Source: Atriophallophorus winterbourni
Lineage: Eukaryota > Platyhelminthes > Trematoda > Plagiorchiida > Microphallidae
Reading direction: 5' to 3'
Assembly (NCBI GenBank): GCA_013407085.1
Contig: JACCGJ010000269.1
Span: forward strand, 62,001 to 126,000
DNA length: 64,000 nucleotides
The notes beneath the pieces were generated by a model. It was given only the letters and a program-made list of their open reading frames with translations, made no database searches and was not told the origin of the DNA. This document shows positions 10,815 through 23,600 of this stretch, piece by piece. Position numbers and translations under genes: made by a program. Numbering within the stretch: the stretch's first letter is position 1; each line of letters opens with the position of its first letter.

Positions 10815-11598
10815 CGTAAATAACAAATTGGGTGTGTGGGTGAGCAGCACTTTGAAACTGTCACATAACGTCACAGCTGTCTATAAAAAGACGTCACGAG
10901 TACTGCTACCGCTAAAACGCGTGTTCGGGAGTTTCACTAAGCAAACCGTTAATCGAATAATTAATACGTACTTGAGGCCAACCAGGGAGTATGCGGTTCA
11001 GGTTTGGTCACCCTGGCTACAGAAGGACATTAGCCTCTTCCAGAGGATATATCATCGGACCACCAAGCTCGTAGCGGTTTAAATGCACAAACAATACGAA
11101 GATCGTATTGCAAGTCTCAATCTATTCGACTTTCGCTACCGCCGTCTTAGAGGTGATTTGATACTTATGTTCAATATACTGCATACCCCAACCATCCCCT
11201 AAATCAACTAATCACGCGACTACCACCCAGAAACAGCCGGAGTCACGACTATACAGTACATATTCCCGACTCGATACTAAACTGTACGTGTATGCTTTAC
11301 CTGGAACTACCTACCTTGTAACGTTGCACATTCACCCAACTTGGATATATTCAAATCGAATTTGGACAATTTCATGTTGACCAATCCAAACTTTGAACCC
11401 ATATATTTTACACCATAGAAAGCTTTTAACTTTGAAACCAGTTTCTGTCCAATGGATTTTTACTTGATTCCTGAACTGCTCAGTAAGCAAACAAATCCCG
11501 TTTTTTCTACCCATGTTATTCGTAATTCCCATTTTATTCCATGGTTTTTGTGAAGCTATATGCTTTTAGACCATTGAAATTGAATTGAATTGAATTGT
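10815..11598 (+). mobile_element. 5'-truncated CR1 fragment, unit 2
   Basis: Unit-2 copy of the fragment at 5295-6072. The open frame here is slightly longer (10810-11082): NNKLGVWVSSTLKLSHN, then TYLRPTREYAVQVWSPW and the same in-frame stop after KLVAV. It ends in the same (TTGAAT)n tail, followed by the right copy of the ~44-bp flanking duplication (from about 11599). Confidence 0.75.
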
Positions 11599-12269
11599 TC
11601 AGCACGTAGTTCTCAAAATAGTTATGAGTATGCGTGGGCGTCTACAACAAAATTACGTCTAAAAAAGTACTGCGTTTTCACCGTCTTGCCAACTTCTGGT
11701 TAAACAACAACATTTTTCTAAATGGTCAAGCAGTAAATACGACGATTATGTACTTTGTTTTTCTGTCGTTTTTGTTTTTCTTGAGATCATTCACAATGAA
11801 AAAAAGAATGACTAACTCGCTCTTAAAATAGGTTATTTTTAATAATTTCATCAAGATTCCACAAAAATGGCTATGAAAGTAATTAACTATTTAATCTCGC
11901 GATGCCAAGTTATGAGTACACTATTTTAGACGTGTAAATGATTCGAATTGATCCTTATGACTCGGTGAATGCAAACATATCCCTAAACATTGGTCGCGTA
12001 AAAGAGTCAAGCTGTGTTTAAAAAACAAATGCTTGCCACACACGCCTCAAAACCAAAATCACTGCGGGAGATTCATTTATGTGGGGTATTGCTAACTTCT
12101 AACGGTGACCTTAGATGTTGCTAACAGATTAATTTGAAATACGTTATCTAATGGCTGGAAATTAGTTTTAAGAACGTTTCATGCAAGTATGAGATCACCT
12201 TGAAAGAATGCTCATATCCGTCGTGCGATGCACCATTAGTATGTCATGTAGCGTATGTGTGAAATTGAG

Positions 12270-12487
12270 ACGCGATGAGCGCTTATCTTGAGCTTTTTTA
12301 TGATATGCAGAACACCCAACGCCGCCAACATAAAAAAGCAAAAAGCGCAAAGAGGTCCGATGACAAGGATCCTGAACGATTTGAGCAAGACCAGTTTCGA
12401 AATGATTAAATGATGGTTAACTACATCCACAGTTGAAGTATATGATTTTTTTGTTTAAACGCGCCTATCGCGGTAAGGTCTTAAAAC
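12270..12487 (-). repeat. Unidentified dispersed coding-like repeat, copy d
   Basis: Unit-2 copy of the repeat at 6745-6960, almost identical to it. Its similarity to copy c comes from the large duplication and is not evidence of selection. Confidence 0.45.
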
Positions 12488-13128
12488 GTAAACATGGATA
12501 CAAGTTTGGTGAAAAATCAGATCAAAGTGACAACTATTGCAGATATGTTTTACTTGAATATTGTAGTTTACTAAATCTGAATTTTTTGATCACCACTAGT
12601 TGAATGGAGGCTGATTGATCGCCTGTTTAAATCGCTTTTGTGTTTCTGACATCACATCAAACAAACGAAAGAGATATCGCCCCGGGTCGCAAGTATACAC
12701 ACCGAATGTTTATTGCTTCATCCATAAGTTCATCCTGTCAATAGCTAATCGCGTTTTGCTATGGAATCCCACAACAGCCGAATGTACAACCGCGATTATT
12801 AAATTCTCCGTCAAAGTTTTCTAGTGATTTAATGAGAGGAATATCAAGGTATTAGGGGATCGATGGTAATCCTATATCTCATTTAGGGTTTAGGTATCAG
12901 ACAGCATTCTCTAAATGTGCTGATTGTAGATTGACTAATTTTCGAAGTATTTAGAAAATATATATTGCGAATTACAGAGAATACGTTAATTAGGTCCATT
13001 CATTAATATGTGATTGATTGTTAGCCAGTAATTAAATGTTGTATCTCCAAGTTATGACACGCACTGTTCTTCGGGCAATTTCAATATTCTTGGAATAAAG
13101 ATTTTTTCATCTAATTCTTTTTATGTAA

Positions 13129-14602
13129 TCCAAGATTCAAGATTCAAGATTCAAGAATTTATGGTCACAAAAAGCACATAGCTTCACAATTACCATATCA
13201 TGGCAAATATACATTCAGAAAATAAGTATAAAATAAACATGTAATGTCAAGTATAGTCAAGTTGTATAGTTACCATGAGTCAATACGCAGGTGTCGTCAA
13301 ATCGTTATGCAACAAATAAGTATCCAAATTTCGAATGAACGTTCCGATGCTGGGAGAGATGACAAGAGTTTCGGGTAGGGAATTCCAAAGGAAACAGACA
13401 CGTACACAATAAAAATATCGGCGACAGCTGATACGGGAGTGGGGAATTTGCAGTGTCGCTGAGTGGCTGCGGGTATGACGTGAATCACGGTATTCGAATA
13501 AATGTTTTAAGGGATGATGTGGGGTATTCAATATTTTATATGTCAGTATCACATCGCTTCGAAGGCTTCTTTGGAGGGGAGTGGGGAGCCTCAGTTTTTT
13601 CAATCGTTCCTCGTACGCTAGTTTACGGAAACCTCTTACGAGTTTGGTTGCGCGATGGTATATTTTGTCAAGCAATATTATATCCTTTTTCAACCACGGA
13701 GTCCAAGCTTGTGATGCATGTTCCATGGTTGGAATTATATAGGCGTTCATGATGGTGGGCAAAGTTCCAGGCGAGAAGGGTTTGAAGATCCGTCGCAGCA
13801 TACCTAGAAGCTTCGAAGCACGCTTGTAGATAATCTCACAATGCAGGCTGTTCTTCAGGCTGCCGCATACCCAGACTCCAAGATCCCTTTTCGATTCTGT
13901 CCAGCTGAAAAAAGTTTGCCCAAAGTGATACTGGTACTGGAATGGCTTACCAATTTGCAGCACCTTGCATTTTTGGATATTGAATGGCAAATTATTCCGT
14001 ACCGACCATTCGTGTAGAGCATCTAGATCACGTTGCAGCTGTACACAGTCCGCAATTGTTTTTATCCGGGTCCAAAGTTTAATGTCATCAGCGAAAAGAA
14101 TCACCTTGCATGCGAGCGTCTCCGGTAAGTCGTTGATGTAAGCCAAGAAAAGTACTGGCCCGAGGACTGAACCTTGCGGTCCGCCACTAGAGGCATCAAT
14201 AGCCTGTGATAGTACCCCGTTGATTCGAACGATCGCCTTACGCCCACTGAGGTAACTTTCAAGCCATATGAGTAGCTGTCCGCTGATACCCATCTGCTTC
14301 AGCTTTTGTAATAGTCGAAAGTGATCAACTCGATCGAAAGCTTTAGACATGTCCCGATAACAAGCGTGGATGCTAGCTCCTTCGTCAACCGCTTGGGTCC
14401 AGTCATTTAAAACCGTCAACAAATTTGTCAAGCATGAGCGAGATTTACGAAAACCATGCTGTGCTGCAGATAACATATTTTGTGATTCCAGGTGATGAAC
14501 TATATTTTCTGTCACTATCCGCTCTAGAACTTTGGATATCACAGGAAGTAGGGTGACAGGACGGTAGTTTGCCGGATCTGAACGTCTACCGACTTTGTTT
14601 AC
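13129..14602 (-). mobile_element. 5'-truncated CR1-clade retrotransposon insertion, unit 3
   Basis: Same insertion, same truncation point and same 7-bp tail repeats as at 7601-9074. It was therefore copied by the segmental duplication and did not insert independently. Confidence 0.9.
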
Positions 14603-14632
14603 CACCATTATTTTTAGTGCGCTGTTTTGCAT
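13280..14632 (-). CDS. CR1-clade reverse transcriptase, 5'-truncated, second copy
   Basis: Also 450 codons and uninterrupted. It differs from the copy at 7752-9104 by a handful of substitutions. Two fall in conserved reverse transcriptase motifs: motif B reads SSGGPQGSVLGP instead of SSGVPQGSVLGP, and motif A reads YRDMSKAFD instead of YLDMSKAFD. The FADD motif is unchanged. The endonuclease is missing, and the first residues come from flanking DNA, as in the other copy. The motif changes suggest drift without selection. Confidence 0.85.
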   Translation of the reverse strand: MQNSALKIMVVNKVGRRSDPANYRPVTLLPVISKVLERIVTENIVHHLESQNMLSAAQHGFRKSRSCLTNLLTVLNDWTQAVDEGASIHACYRDMSKAFDRVDHFRLLQKLKQMGISGQLLIWLESYLSGRKAIVRINGVLSQAIDASSGGPQGSVLGPVLFLAYINDLPETLACKVILFADDIKLWTRIKTIADCVQLQRDLDALHEWSVRNNLPFNIQKCKVLQIGKPFQYQYHFGQTFFSWTESKRDLGVWVCGSLKNSLHCEIIYKRASKLLGMLRRIFKPFSPGTLPTIMNAYIIPTMEHASQAWTPWLKKDIILLDKIYHRATKLVRGFRKLAYEERLKKLRLPTPLQRSLRSDVILTYKILNTPHHPLKHLFEYRDSRHTRSHSATLQIPHSRISCRRYFYCVRVCFLWNSLPETLVISPSIGTFIRNLDTYLLHNDLTTPAY

Positions 14633-14689
14633 TCATCGGGGTCACGCTTTATCATTATGAAACGTGGTTTTGTTGGTAAATTGCAGCTT

Positions 14690-15410
14690 TCTTCCGACTG
14701 TCCGCCAATATTAGGCTAGTTTCTTTTATTATCCGTACATCGCAACAACTATAACAAAATTCTGGACTAGCCCGCTCTCTGGAGACACTGTGTATCGACA
14801 TAAATTCACTATTGAAATCCGCCTTCTGATATATATTCGGTATTTCAACTAAGTTCTCCCATACATTTCGGGAATAGGTTTCAATTACGTGTGCCAATGA
14901 TCCCGGCACTTCGGCTTCTACCAGTTTGATTTGGATTCATTATTAATCAAAAAGCAAAAATCTTCCATCTAGATTAGATAACTGTTAAAAGCAGACTGTG
15001 TGCAGAGAGATTTCGAGGATATAGTAGAGTGAGCATATACAGCTACGAATGACGTAACTTTTGGCGAACCTACTGACGAAATGTGTTGCATAAATTTTAA
15101 AGCAAGAATTCTTCGAAGAACTTGGTAGATTCTGATCACGCGTTAGTGTGCGCAACAATGAGCCTTCAGTTCTCAATCAAACCTAAACTAAAGCGACAAA
15201 ACGGAAACCATTTATTGATACCTATAGTTAAAGCTGGATGTTGGGATAATCTTAACTGTTTAAAGAACCGTTTTATCATTGAATTACTCAGTAATATATA
15301 TATTTGTGTAGGAGAGTATGATCTCCATCACATAAACACTATATTTGAATCTTTTATTTCAATTTGGTTAACCTAAAATTGTTTCACGACACCTTGATCC
15401 GTATATGAAT
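14690..15410 (+). mobile_element. RTE-clade endonuclease relic, unit 3
   Basis: Third copy of the relic, with the same internal deletion as in unit 2. VDSDHALVCATMSLQFS is at about 15122. Confidence 0.75.
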
Positions 15411-15764
15411 TGGCTGGGTTTTTCGTGAGACAATAATTTATGCATTATGTTGATTACCAATTGAGAATCAAGGATCCTTTTTAGCGCAAACATTTAAAGT
15501 AACACTTTAGAATGATAAATTTAGAATGAGTCGACCATCTCCAAATATTATCTTAGAACACAGATGGAGCACATTACTATCCTATCACTGATGCTTCGGT
15601 TGTGTCTGTTTTAAAGAATCGCGCATACAGATCTTAATCGGCAAAAATATTCGCATTTTCTTCATGCTTGTTTCACGCTTGTGTTTGGCTCTGCAAACCA
15701 AACAATTTGCCATGATAAATTTAATTATACGCGTCCAACCAAGACAAGCACCCCTTAAAATTTG

Positions 15765-16270
15765 AATCAAGTCATAGGAAACGCAATTATAATCCGACCA
15801 ATCCAATATCACATTTCCGACCAAAATATCGCCGTTACTATTAAGCAGTTCGTGTATGTTTATTGTGTAAACTTTTACACCCAGAAATTGACATCTAAAG
15901 AAATTCTCTACAAATAAATGTTACAATTTCATATTGAATAATATTGCTTTGATCCCACTTACTTATAACCATTTATTCCCGATTGACACACATGGATTTA
16001 AAAAAAATATTGCAAACATTTATTTACGACCTACATTTCACATCTCCATTTCAAAATTTGTCGCAGTTTCACTCCTCTTTTAACCTGATAGATGCTGACT
16101 CTAAATAAAATTTCGTTTAAGTTTTATAAAAACATTCATTTCTATCAGGGATCGTTTGGTGTTTATCCGGAATAATTCTATTTTTTTGTAATATATTGGA
16201 TAAAATTCCAACCATAAAAACGCAGCTAAACCATGCGAAGAATAATACATCCCGCAGACAACAATGCAAC
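15765..16270 (+). repeat. Diverged older copy of the 4712-5245 segment
   Basis: Right of the breakpoint the sequence still aligns with 4712-5245 and 10235-10770, but at an estimated 80% with many small gaps. Shared markers include CCATTTATTCCCGATTGACA, CATTTATTTACGAC and CATCCCGCAGACAACAATG. This indicates an older duplication that predates the near-identical units. Part of it is the CR1 C-terminal relic. Confidence 0.75.
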
Positions 16271-16404
16271 ATAAGTCATATACAAGGACCTATTTGGAGT
16301 TGGGCCTTCGACGTGTGGAAGTAATGTTGGTAAATCATGTGATGTTGAAATTCAGAATCGCAATGTAGGACCTAGCCAAGCGCTCGAGGTGCACATAAAA
16401 GACC

Positions 16405-16500
16405 AATGTATTTTGGTGCTCACACACCCATATCATACACACCACTACCGGTTTCTGGTCATCAGGTTGAAAGAGTAAGGTTCAGTGAGACTTATCGAAC
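16405..16500 (-). repeat. Monomer fragment of the ~240-bp dispersed repeat
   Basis: CACACCACTACCGGTTTCTG followed by TCATCAGG and a GTAAGGTTCAGTGAG stretch is the reverse complement of the monomer core found at 36721-37830. Confidence 0.6.
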
Positions 16501-16660
16501 TGTCGTGAAACAATGTTGGGTAACCCAACTTGAGATAAAAGTTTCAAATATTGTTTGAATTTGATGAATATCATTCGCTTCTAGACAAATATATATTACT
16601 GAGTAATCCAATTATAAAACGTTCTCCTAAACAGTGTTGTTTAAAGAATGTCCGAATTTA
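16490..16660 (-). repeat. Inverted copy of the segment at about 4170-4350
   Basis: Read on the minus strand, GGATTACTCAGTAATATATA and GTTGTTTCACGAC-like sequence match 4220-4330 of unit 1 and its copies. The segment lies just outside the tandem array, in opposite orientation. Confidence 0.65.
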
Positions 16661-16974
16661 CATGGGGTATTTTAAACATGTTAAACTTGCGATAGATTCG
16701 ATGAATTGAAAAAAAATGGAATCACTTAGAATAAACATTAAATGATTAAAGTATTTCGTCAGGAATATTCACGAAGTACCTAGGTTAGAATGAAATTAGT
16801 TTATGTGACTTTTGGCTAACAATTGTTTGTTAGGAATTTGCCAGAAATAGATGACCTGGTAACTGCTTCTCTGAAAGATCGATATGCGTATAGAGAAATG
16901 TGGCCCCTATCATTAAAAATTTTGTTTTTTTGTTTTTTGGAACGTATTGCTGCACAACAAAAACAAATTAACAC

Positions 16975-16980
16975 TATAAA
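16975..16980 (+). promoter_or_regulatory. Candidate TATA box of the micro-exon gene
   Basis: TATAAA lies 63 bp upstream of the start codon of the signal-peptide exon, leaving room for a 5' UTR of about 30-40 nt. The assignment rests only on the motif and its spacing. Confidence 0.35.
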
Positions 16981-17042
16981 TTCACATGATTCACCGGAAG
17001 TTTAGTTTATTACGAAACGTTCATTTTCCAACTAACAAAAAA

Positions 17043-17226
17043 ATGAATCGTTTACTCATTTTCGCATTCACCATTGCAGTTCGTAAGTTTTGCATTAACT
17101 TATCTCATATATTTGATATTAAATCTTAAAGTAACTTAAAATTTTCTACGTAACTTAAATTTATATTAAAGCTCGCTTTTAACATACATGATTTAACACA
17201 ATTGCAGCTTTTGCTTTCGGAGAAAT
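17043..17226 (+). CDS. MEG exons 1-2: signal peptide
   Basis: Exon 1 (17043-17082) runs from the ATG to a GTAAGT donor and encodes a basic N-terminus plus a hydrophobic core, MNRLLIFAFTIAV. Exon 2 (17208-17226, 19 nt) shifts the phase from 1 to 2 and adds PFAFGE, where signal peptide cleavage is plausible. The intron is 125 nt. The preceding AACAAAAAA context suits a start codon. The product is inferred to be secreted, as MEG proteins of esophageal gland and other secretory tissues are. Confidence 0.8.
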
Positions 17227-20200
17227 GTAAGTTTTCCCAAACAAAATTTTAAATATGGAACATATTTGCACATTTGCATGCACTTCCATCACACACACAG
17301 GCCACGACCGGTTTCATTCTGTTCTTACTCATCAACTGTGAATAGTAGGTTCAGTAAAACATTTTGTTCTATTGCCTTGATAACTACAATCTGCTTAGTA
17401 TTGTGTTTGTAAGTTGGGTATTCAATAGCTGCTCATGAGACGACCGGCTGCACGAAGTCAGCTCACCAAAGTGATTAATACGAAGAAGTGTTTGTGAATA
17501 TTTCCTCATGCAAATCTCATTCATTTTCTAATATAAATTCAATCAAAACTTCATCTCAATGTGATTTCATTTTTATATAGTTAATAGCGTTTGAACAACT
17601 ACGGTTTCTATGTAGCAAGCATAACTAGTTCAACGAACGTGTCGAAGTATATTTCGCTAGATTAAGCTCTGCGGTTCATCTGATTTATGCAGTTCTGTTT
17701 TGTTAATTATTACAACCGCATGAATTGAATTTCCACATTACATGGTTCTACCATATATGAACCTATTTATTTGGGAAGCTGTTATTCTAAGCTGGATTAT
17801 GATAAATTTTATCATTCAATAATACAAACATTGCTACTAGTTACAGGATCATTAATCTATAATTCTGGTTTCAACAAACCGTTTCTAGTTTCAATCACCA
17901 AATTGTATAGTGATTAATTGAAATTTCATAATATGTTGCCAGATAAGAATGTTATAACAATTGAATATTTGATTCTCATTGGAAATTCTTTTTTATACAG
18001 ATGGCCCACTGAAACAGATGTGTGAGTTCAGTAGACCGATGCGATTTTACCTTTGATTTACAAACATATAATCAGTATTAATTTTATTGCAGTTACGATC
18101 TTCAAAATAAACTGTAAGTAATAATATTGTCATTTTCATTTCCACATTAAATCGAGAAACATAATTAGGTTTCGAAGCTATTGTTGGAAACCAAACTTAT
18201 TGTCACTACCTGATCTACACCCGAAACCCTACCCGGGTAATTAACATGTATAAACGTCCTGTTATGGAATATTCCATTCAAGCATGGGTACCATGGTTGA
18301 GGAAGGAGATCGAACTACTCGACAGGATTTATCATCGTGCTACAAAGTTGGTCCCACGGTACAGAAATTTGCCTTTCACAAAGCGAATGTTAAAACTGAA
18401 TCTACAAGATGTTGCCCAACAACGGGTACGTAGTGACCTCCTGTTGACATTCAAAATCCTGCATACTGAAAACCATCCCCTTAAACACTTGCTAAATCCC
18501 AATGGCCTTACTCGAACACGAACAAATTCAAAGGCTTTAGGCATTCCGCATTCTCGTTTGGATATTCGTCGTAATTATTTTTCGTTAAGAATTTGTTTCA
18601 CTTGGAACTATTTGCCTGAAGAAATCACACGATCAGAATCTGTTAAGGTTTTCGCTTCCAAACTCGAAGAGGTTATGACGAACCATGCGGTATGTGACTG
18701 TCCCTATTAATTTTTGAGATATTTTATATTTTCTATATATTCCATATACCTTGTCATCCTATGGTTATTGTTAAGCTTACTGCTTTTTCTACCATAAAAT
18801 TTTCTGAGTTTCTGAGTTTCTGATGAATTCAAACAACCAGAAACCTTTTGCCTTGTGTAGTTGAGGAGGATGTAAGCGAAACATTAAATCGAGAGACAAA
18901 TTTGAACATTTTTTTCTCGCAACATAAATTCGGCTCTGCTCACTGACAGTATAATATTTTTTTGACTGATTTTGTTTCATTTTATTTCCATTTATCAATA
19001 ATAATTGATCTTTGACAGAATAACTATTCAACGTGAAGCGTGAGTTTTAGTTTTTTTTAAATCCAGCAAAAAATTTCTACAACAAACTTCCAGTCACGTT
19101 AAAAATAAGTACCTGAATAAAGCATAGACTAAATATTATATTATTATTATTATTATTATATTAAATATTATTACATATTGAAAATGTTGGTCATGTTTCA
19201 CTTCTGACACAATATCTTTGTCAAACCATGGATGTAAGATTTAAAATGGCAGTTTGTTGCCAAATCAAAAGCTACCTTAAATAGACGTGTGAGATCGGGT
19301 CGAAAAAATCCACTTTTTACATGTAGGTGCAGATGCGACCAGCATCCGCTGCCCGAATAGGTGCGCCATCAACGTGCACATTAGTATTTGTGCACGATAA
19401 TCCTATGCCGCTGCCAAACCGAACACTTGATTGTGTAGATGTCTATCTAAACCATCTTGCTGACCGGATTCGACAAAGCGTTTGCTATTTAGTACTGACC
19501 CCCTTGCGCTGGCGAAGTTTTTTAGCCAAATTCTGCTCTAACTCATTCATTGCAAACACCGTTTCCACAAATATAATCAGATATTACTTTGACAATAAAT
19601 ATTAAAAACTGTCATAAATTATTTCAATGTAATAGTCAAAAATAAGATACCGTGTTTCTCCATTACGTCAGTTATATTACCGTGTTAATAATCTTCGAAA
19701 CCGCTTTTCAGTTGACACATTCTTATTGTTTGTATTCGGCATTTAGTATTTTGAGAGACCTCAATGTTTAACCAGCATTAGGAAATTTTCATGATTATTT
19801 CTAAGTTCTAGAAGGTTTGATAATTTAATTAGGCAGATGGGGCAACTTATTATTCGCAACTTTATTCATTTTTTATTTTAATGAACCTGTTATAACAATT
19901 CTCTGTAGAATCGGTTGGAACTATGCATGCTTGACACGATAGATTTTTCAGAGATGTAATGCTAATAAATGGTTTCGCATTTCATGTTTTTAACAGAATT
20001 AAATGTGGGATGGAGAGTGAGTGTATCCCAATTATGTGGAAATTATTCGTACTTTTGAGTATAACTTTCATTAGTGAAATTGGGAATCCAAATGATAATA
20101 CAAACTGACACCGTCAAATTTGTCGCTGATGTGAAATATGCATTACGCTTATACAAATAGGTTCATGAAAGAATTTCAATGAATGCTGCATCTAAATCAT

Positions 20201-20573
20201 CGCCTAAATTCTAAATTGTTCGAACTCAGCCAATACAAAACATTGTATAATTTACAATATTCAAATCAAATTTTCGCAGGGATGCCACCGTGGATAAGGT
20301 TGATAATACCAACTGTAAATCGCATTTACCACCAATGTAAATAAGGATGAACGCTGTTAAATGCAAATTCGATCGTGGGCATACCCCATTTGATTTTTGA
20401 ATCGTGGTTTTTATTCCAGGAAAAACAAAGCCTAAGGACGGTGAGTTTGGCAGAGAATTTACGAATATTAGGAACAAATTATGTGAACAATTGACAGCAA
20501 CGTGAGTATCAATGAATGACAACCAATATAATAAGTAGAAACCACATATATATATATAATAGCATATATATAT

Positions 20574-20609
<36 letters not shown>

Positions 20610-23600
20610 GCCTCCTTCGGTCGATGTCCACCATGGATGTACATCGCAATTGCGTGTTCAGCAGCTTTTAGAATGACTAAACTGTCCGATTCTGGAGGAA
20701 CAATCTCTCCTGCAGCGATGGCAATGAAAGTCACAACTCGGTTGTATTGCATTAGTTGCACGCCGCCGGCGTGATCTGCGTTCGGCAGCCAAGAGATATA
20801 TCTGCTCCTCCTCAGCTTGCAGACAATGCTTTACAAAATGCCTCCGATGTGAGCGGTCAAGAGCAAGTTCTTCCCAACTCGCAGGGTCAATGACCAAGCC
20901 AGCGCAAAAGGCGCTGTCGCAATAGGGTGAACATGCTCTGTAGACCAACATTTAATCACATACGTGATTAAATATTGCTTGTTAAAAATGTTGATATTAC
21001 ACAACATCACATATTTTTTAACTATGAATGTTTGCTTCAGAATCGGACACTATAGACACTTGTAAGTTGTATTAGTAATTAGAAGTCGTTCTTACTATTC
21101 TATGGAAACTATTAATGTGTATATACTTTCTACAGCGATTATACAAATGCCATTCTAATAATGACATCATTTAAATCGGTTAAAATTATTTCACTAGAAT
21201 AATCAAAGATTTCCAAAATGAAAAAAAACCAATTTGTTATCAAACTACAACTTTGGATTTATCTTGTTGAATTTGCAATTTTATTTGATGAGGCTTAAGT
21301 AAAGTACTGAATCGCAAATAAATAATTTGATAGAGACCTAATGAAAGGAAATGTTAACTATTACTAATAGCTCCATATAAATTTCTGTATTTAGTTATGA
21401 GAAAGTGTTTGAACCAATTATGTATGCAATTCAATCCACATAAGAATGTATTGCTATTCGGACAGATTCTCTCAGTTGTCTGTCAAAGTCGAAATATTTT
21501 GAACCCAGCGAAAGAAGACGCTTTTGAAAACATACTAAAGCTTATTTTATAGCAAATGTGAAGCTTTACGGAAAGCGTAATTGATCGAAATTGACCGTCG
21601 GAAATACACTTTTATATTTTAATTGAAAATTCCCTAATGTTGTTTTAAAGATCACCAGATAATTAAATTGATTTATTTACAAGCATTTAAATTCTGATTA
21701 CAGGTTCGGTAACTCCCAGAGAATGTGACTTTTAATGAGAATGATAATATATTTTAAATTATATTAATAATTACCTATTGATTTAAAATGTGTGATTACT
21801 ACCACCGTTGCTTCTACTACGAAAAAGACTTTGTGAAACCTTGTGAGAAATGGGGTCTAAACTACAAAGAATACCTCCTAGGGTTTTACTCGGTTATCCT
21901 GTCACGTGGATGGGATGCGATTGAATTATTTCGTTACCTTTAGCTCAAGTAATGTTCAAGCGTTCAGCTTCCGAAAAATATATTTTCAAAATGCCAATAA
22001 TTTCTGGAAAGTAAAATTTGATTAATTATTCACTACATATTCCAATCCGTTAGATGGTCATCTGCTTGTCGATTTTGTACGAAGCTTAGTAATCGAGAAA
22101 TATGCCGTAGCGTTTTTCAACTATATTGAACCATTTTTCGAACATTTGTATTTAGCACGCTTTACCAAGCTTTGTAAGTTGCATCCAAAGTTAATTTGCA
22201 TCGTCATGATCATTAAATCATCGTCATTATTCTAACATATATACAAAACTGTTAATGTTGAACACGCGATAACACAGTGTCGGTCCCGAAAACGATTAAA
22301 TTTCAGAGCGAATCTTATATTAAATTATATTAGGTAATTAAAAATATAGTCTTTTGAGCTGTTTGAATATACAGTTGTAAAAATGATAAAAATGAATTGA
22401 AAAATCGCAAATGATCACCAGCGATGCCGGCAAATTGTCGACTCGTCGTGAAGAAACTTACAATCATAAGTGTAATATAGGTCCTGATCAGTTAACTTAT
22501 AACTGAGTTTGGCTATAGAGGATATTATGCATTCCTCAGAAAATTTCAGTGTTTAAGTTGTTACACTACATACACTTTTATATTAACAATATATATATAT
22601 AACGATATTTTAAAACGAATAACAAAATAATGAATTTATTTTCAGTGAAATGGAACATAAACCTCGGTGAGTGGGTATTATTTAGAATTCACAGATTACC
22701 ACTGGTACAAGTTTACCGGATATCATTTTGCTCACTTCATATAAATAATAATAATTTAATTCTTGAACAACAATTCATTCGAATTTTTCCGAAGTTTGAA
22801 AAAATTTCTAACTTGATGGATATTCCAAATTATTTCTTCATCATTCACAGTATATAATTAGTTCAAACGGTTCCTCTTTTTTCCAATTTACAGTATGGAC
22901 CGCCTATTTGCGCAGTATGTAACGAGTAAATTATCAATTTTGGTGCTATAGATTAAAGAAGTTGACAATATTTATTTTCATTTTTAACAGCTTCAGTTCC
23001 AATAAGCTCGAGTGAGTTTAGTGGAGTAAATTACTTTTTATTATATAAACCATAATATTTTTATTTGAAATGGAGCAAAATCATCTTTATGAAATATATA
23101 AATCAATTTTTCCGCTTGTTTACAGTATTATAGATAAAACACAATTGTGAGTATTGTTGATTATCATAAAATATGTATACCTAAATGAAGTACCAATAAG
23201 AAATTTAGGAGCATATATGGCATTAGATGTTCAGGTAACTAACTTAGATAATTGTGTCGGAATATTATCACTCCATGAGCTTATGCTGTCCCATTCCAAA
23301 CAGCGCACACTTAACATTATCTATACTAAGCTTTGCATAATTCAAAAATTTTCAATGTCATTGTCATTTGAATATTCCGCAAATGCGAACTGCTCAATGA
23401 TGAAATTCTTGAATTGAGCTCACCATAATTTGGATCTTTCGGAATACAACTATTTTTCATTCTGATGCAGCGAGCGTAGGTGTCGCTTTAACATTAGGAT
23501 TGATATGGACCTTAGACCAGCTTTAAAAAGATCATCCGCATTTGTTTCTTTGTCCATTCACCATATATTAAAAATACGACTGATGCCTCCTAAATGAAAA

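Larger units (their letters stand above)
7276..12803 (+). repeat. Large tandem duplication, unit 2 (5.5 kb)
   Basis: Near-identical to unit 1 over shared parts, plus a CR1 insertion at about 7601-9074 and minus the ~280-bp RTE segment. It is closer to unit 3 than to unit 1 because both of those differences are shared with unit 3. Confidence 0.9.
12804..15842 (+). repeat. Large tandem duplication, unit 3 (partial, 3.0 kb)
   Basis: Near-identical to unit 2 from its start. It includes the CR1 insertion (13129-14602) and the RTE relic with the same internal deletion. High identity fades between about 15765 and 15842, inside the CR1 C-terminal relic. Confidence 0.9.

Noticed and set aside
16823..17005. 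60-codon plus-strand frame just upstream of the MEG
   Set aside because: Overlaps the likely promoter and has no motif. The signal-peptide ATG at 17043 is the better start.
18146..18900. CATTAAATCGAGA repeats on both sides of a CR1 element as a target-site duplication
   Set aside because: They lie about 55-80 bp away from the element's ends, so they cannot be a simple target duplication.
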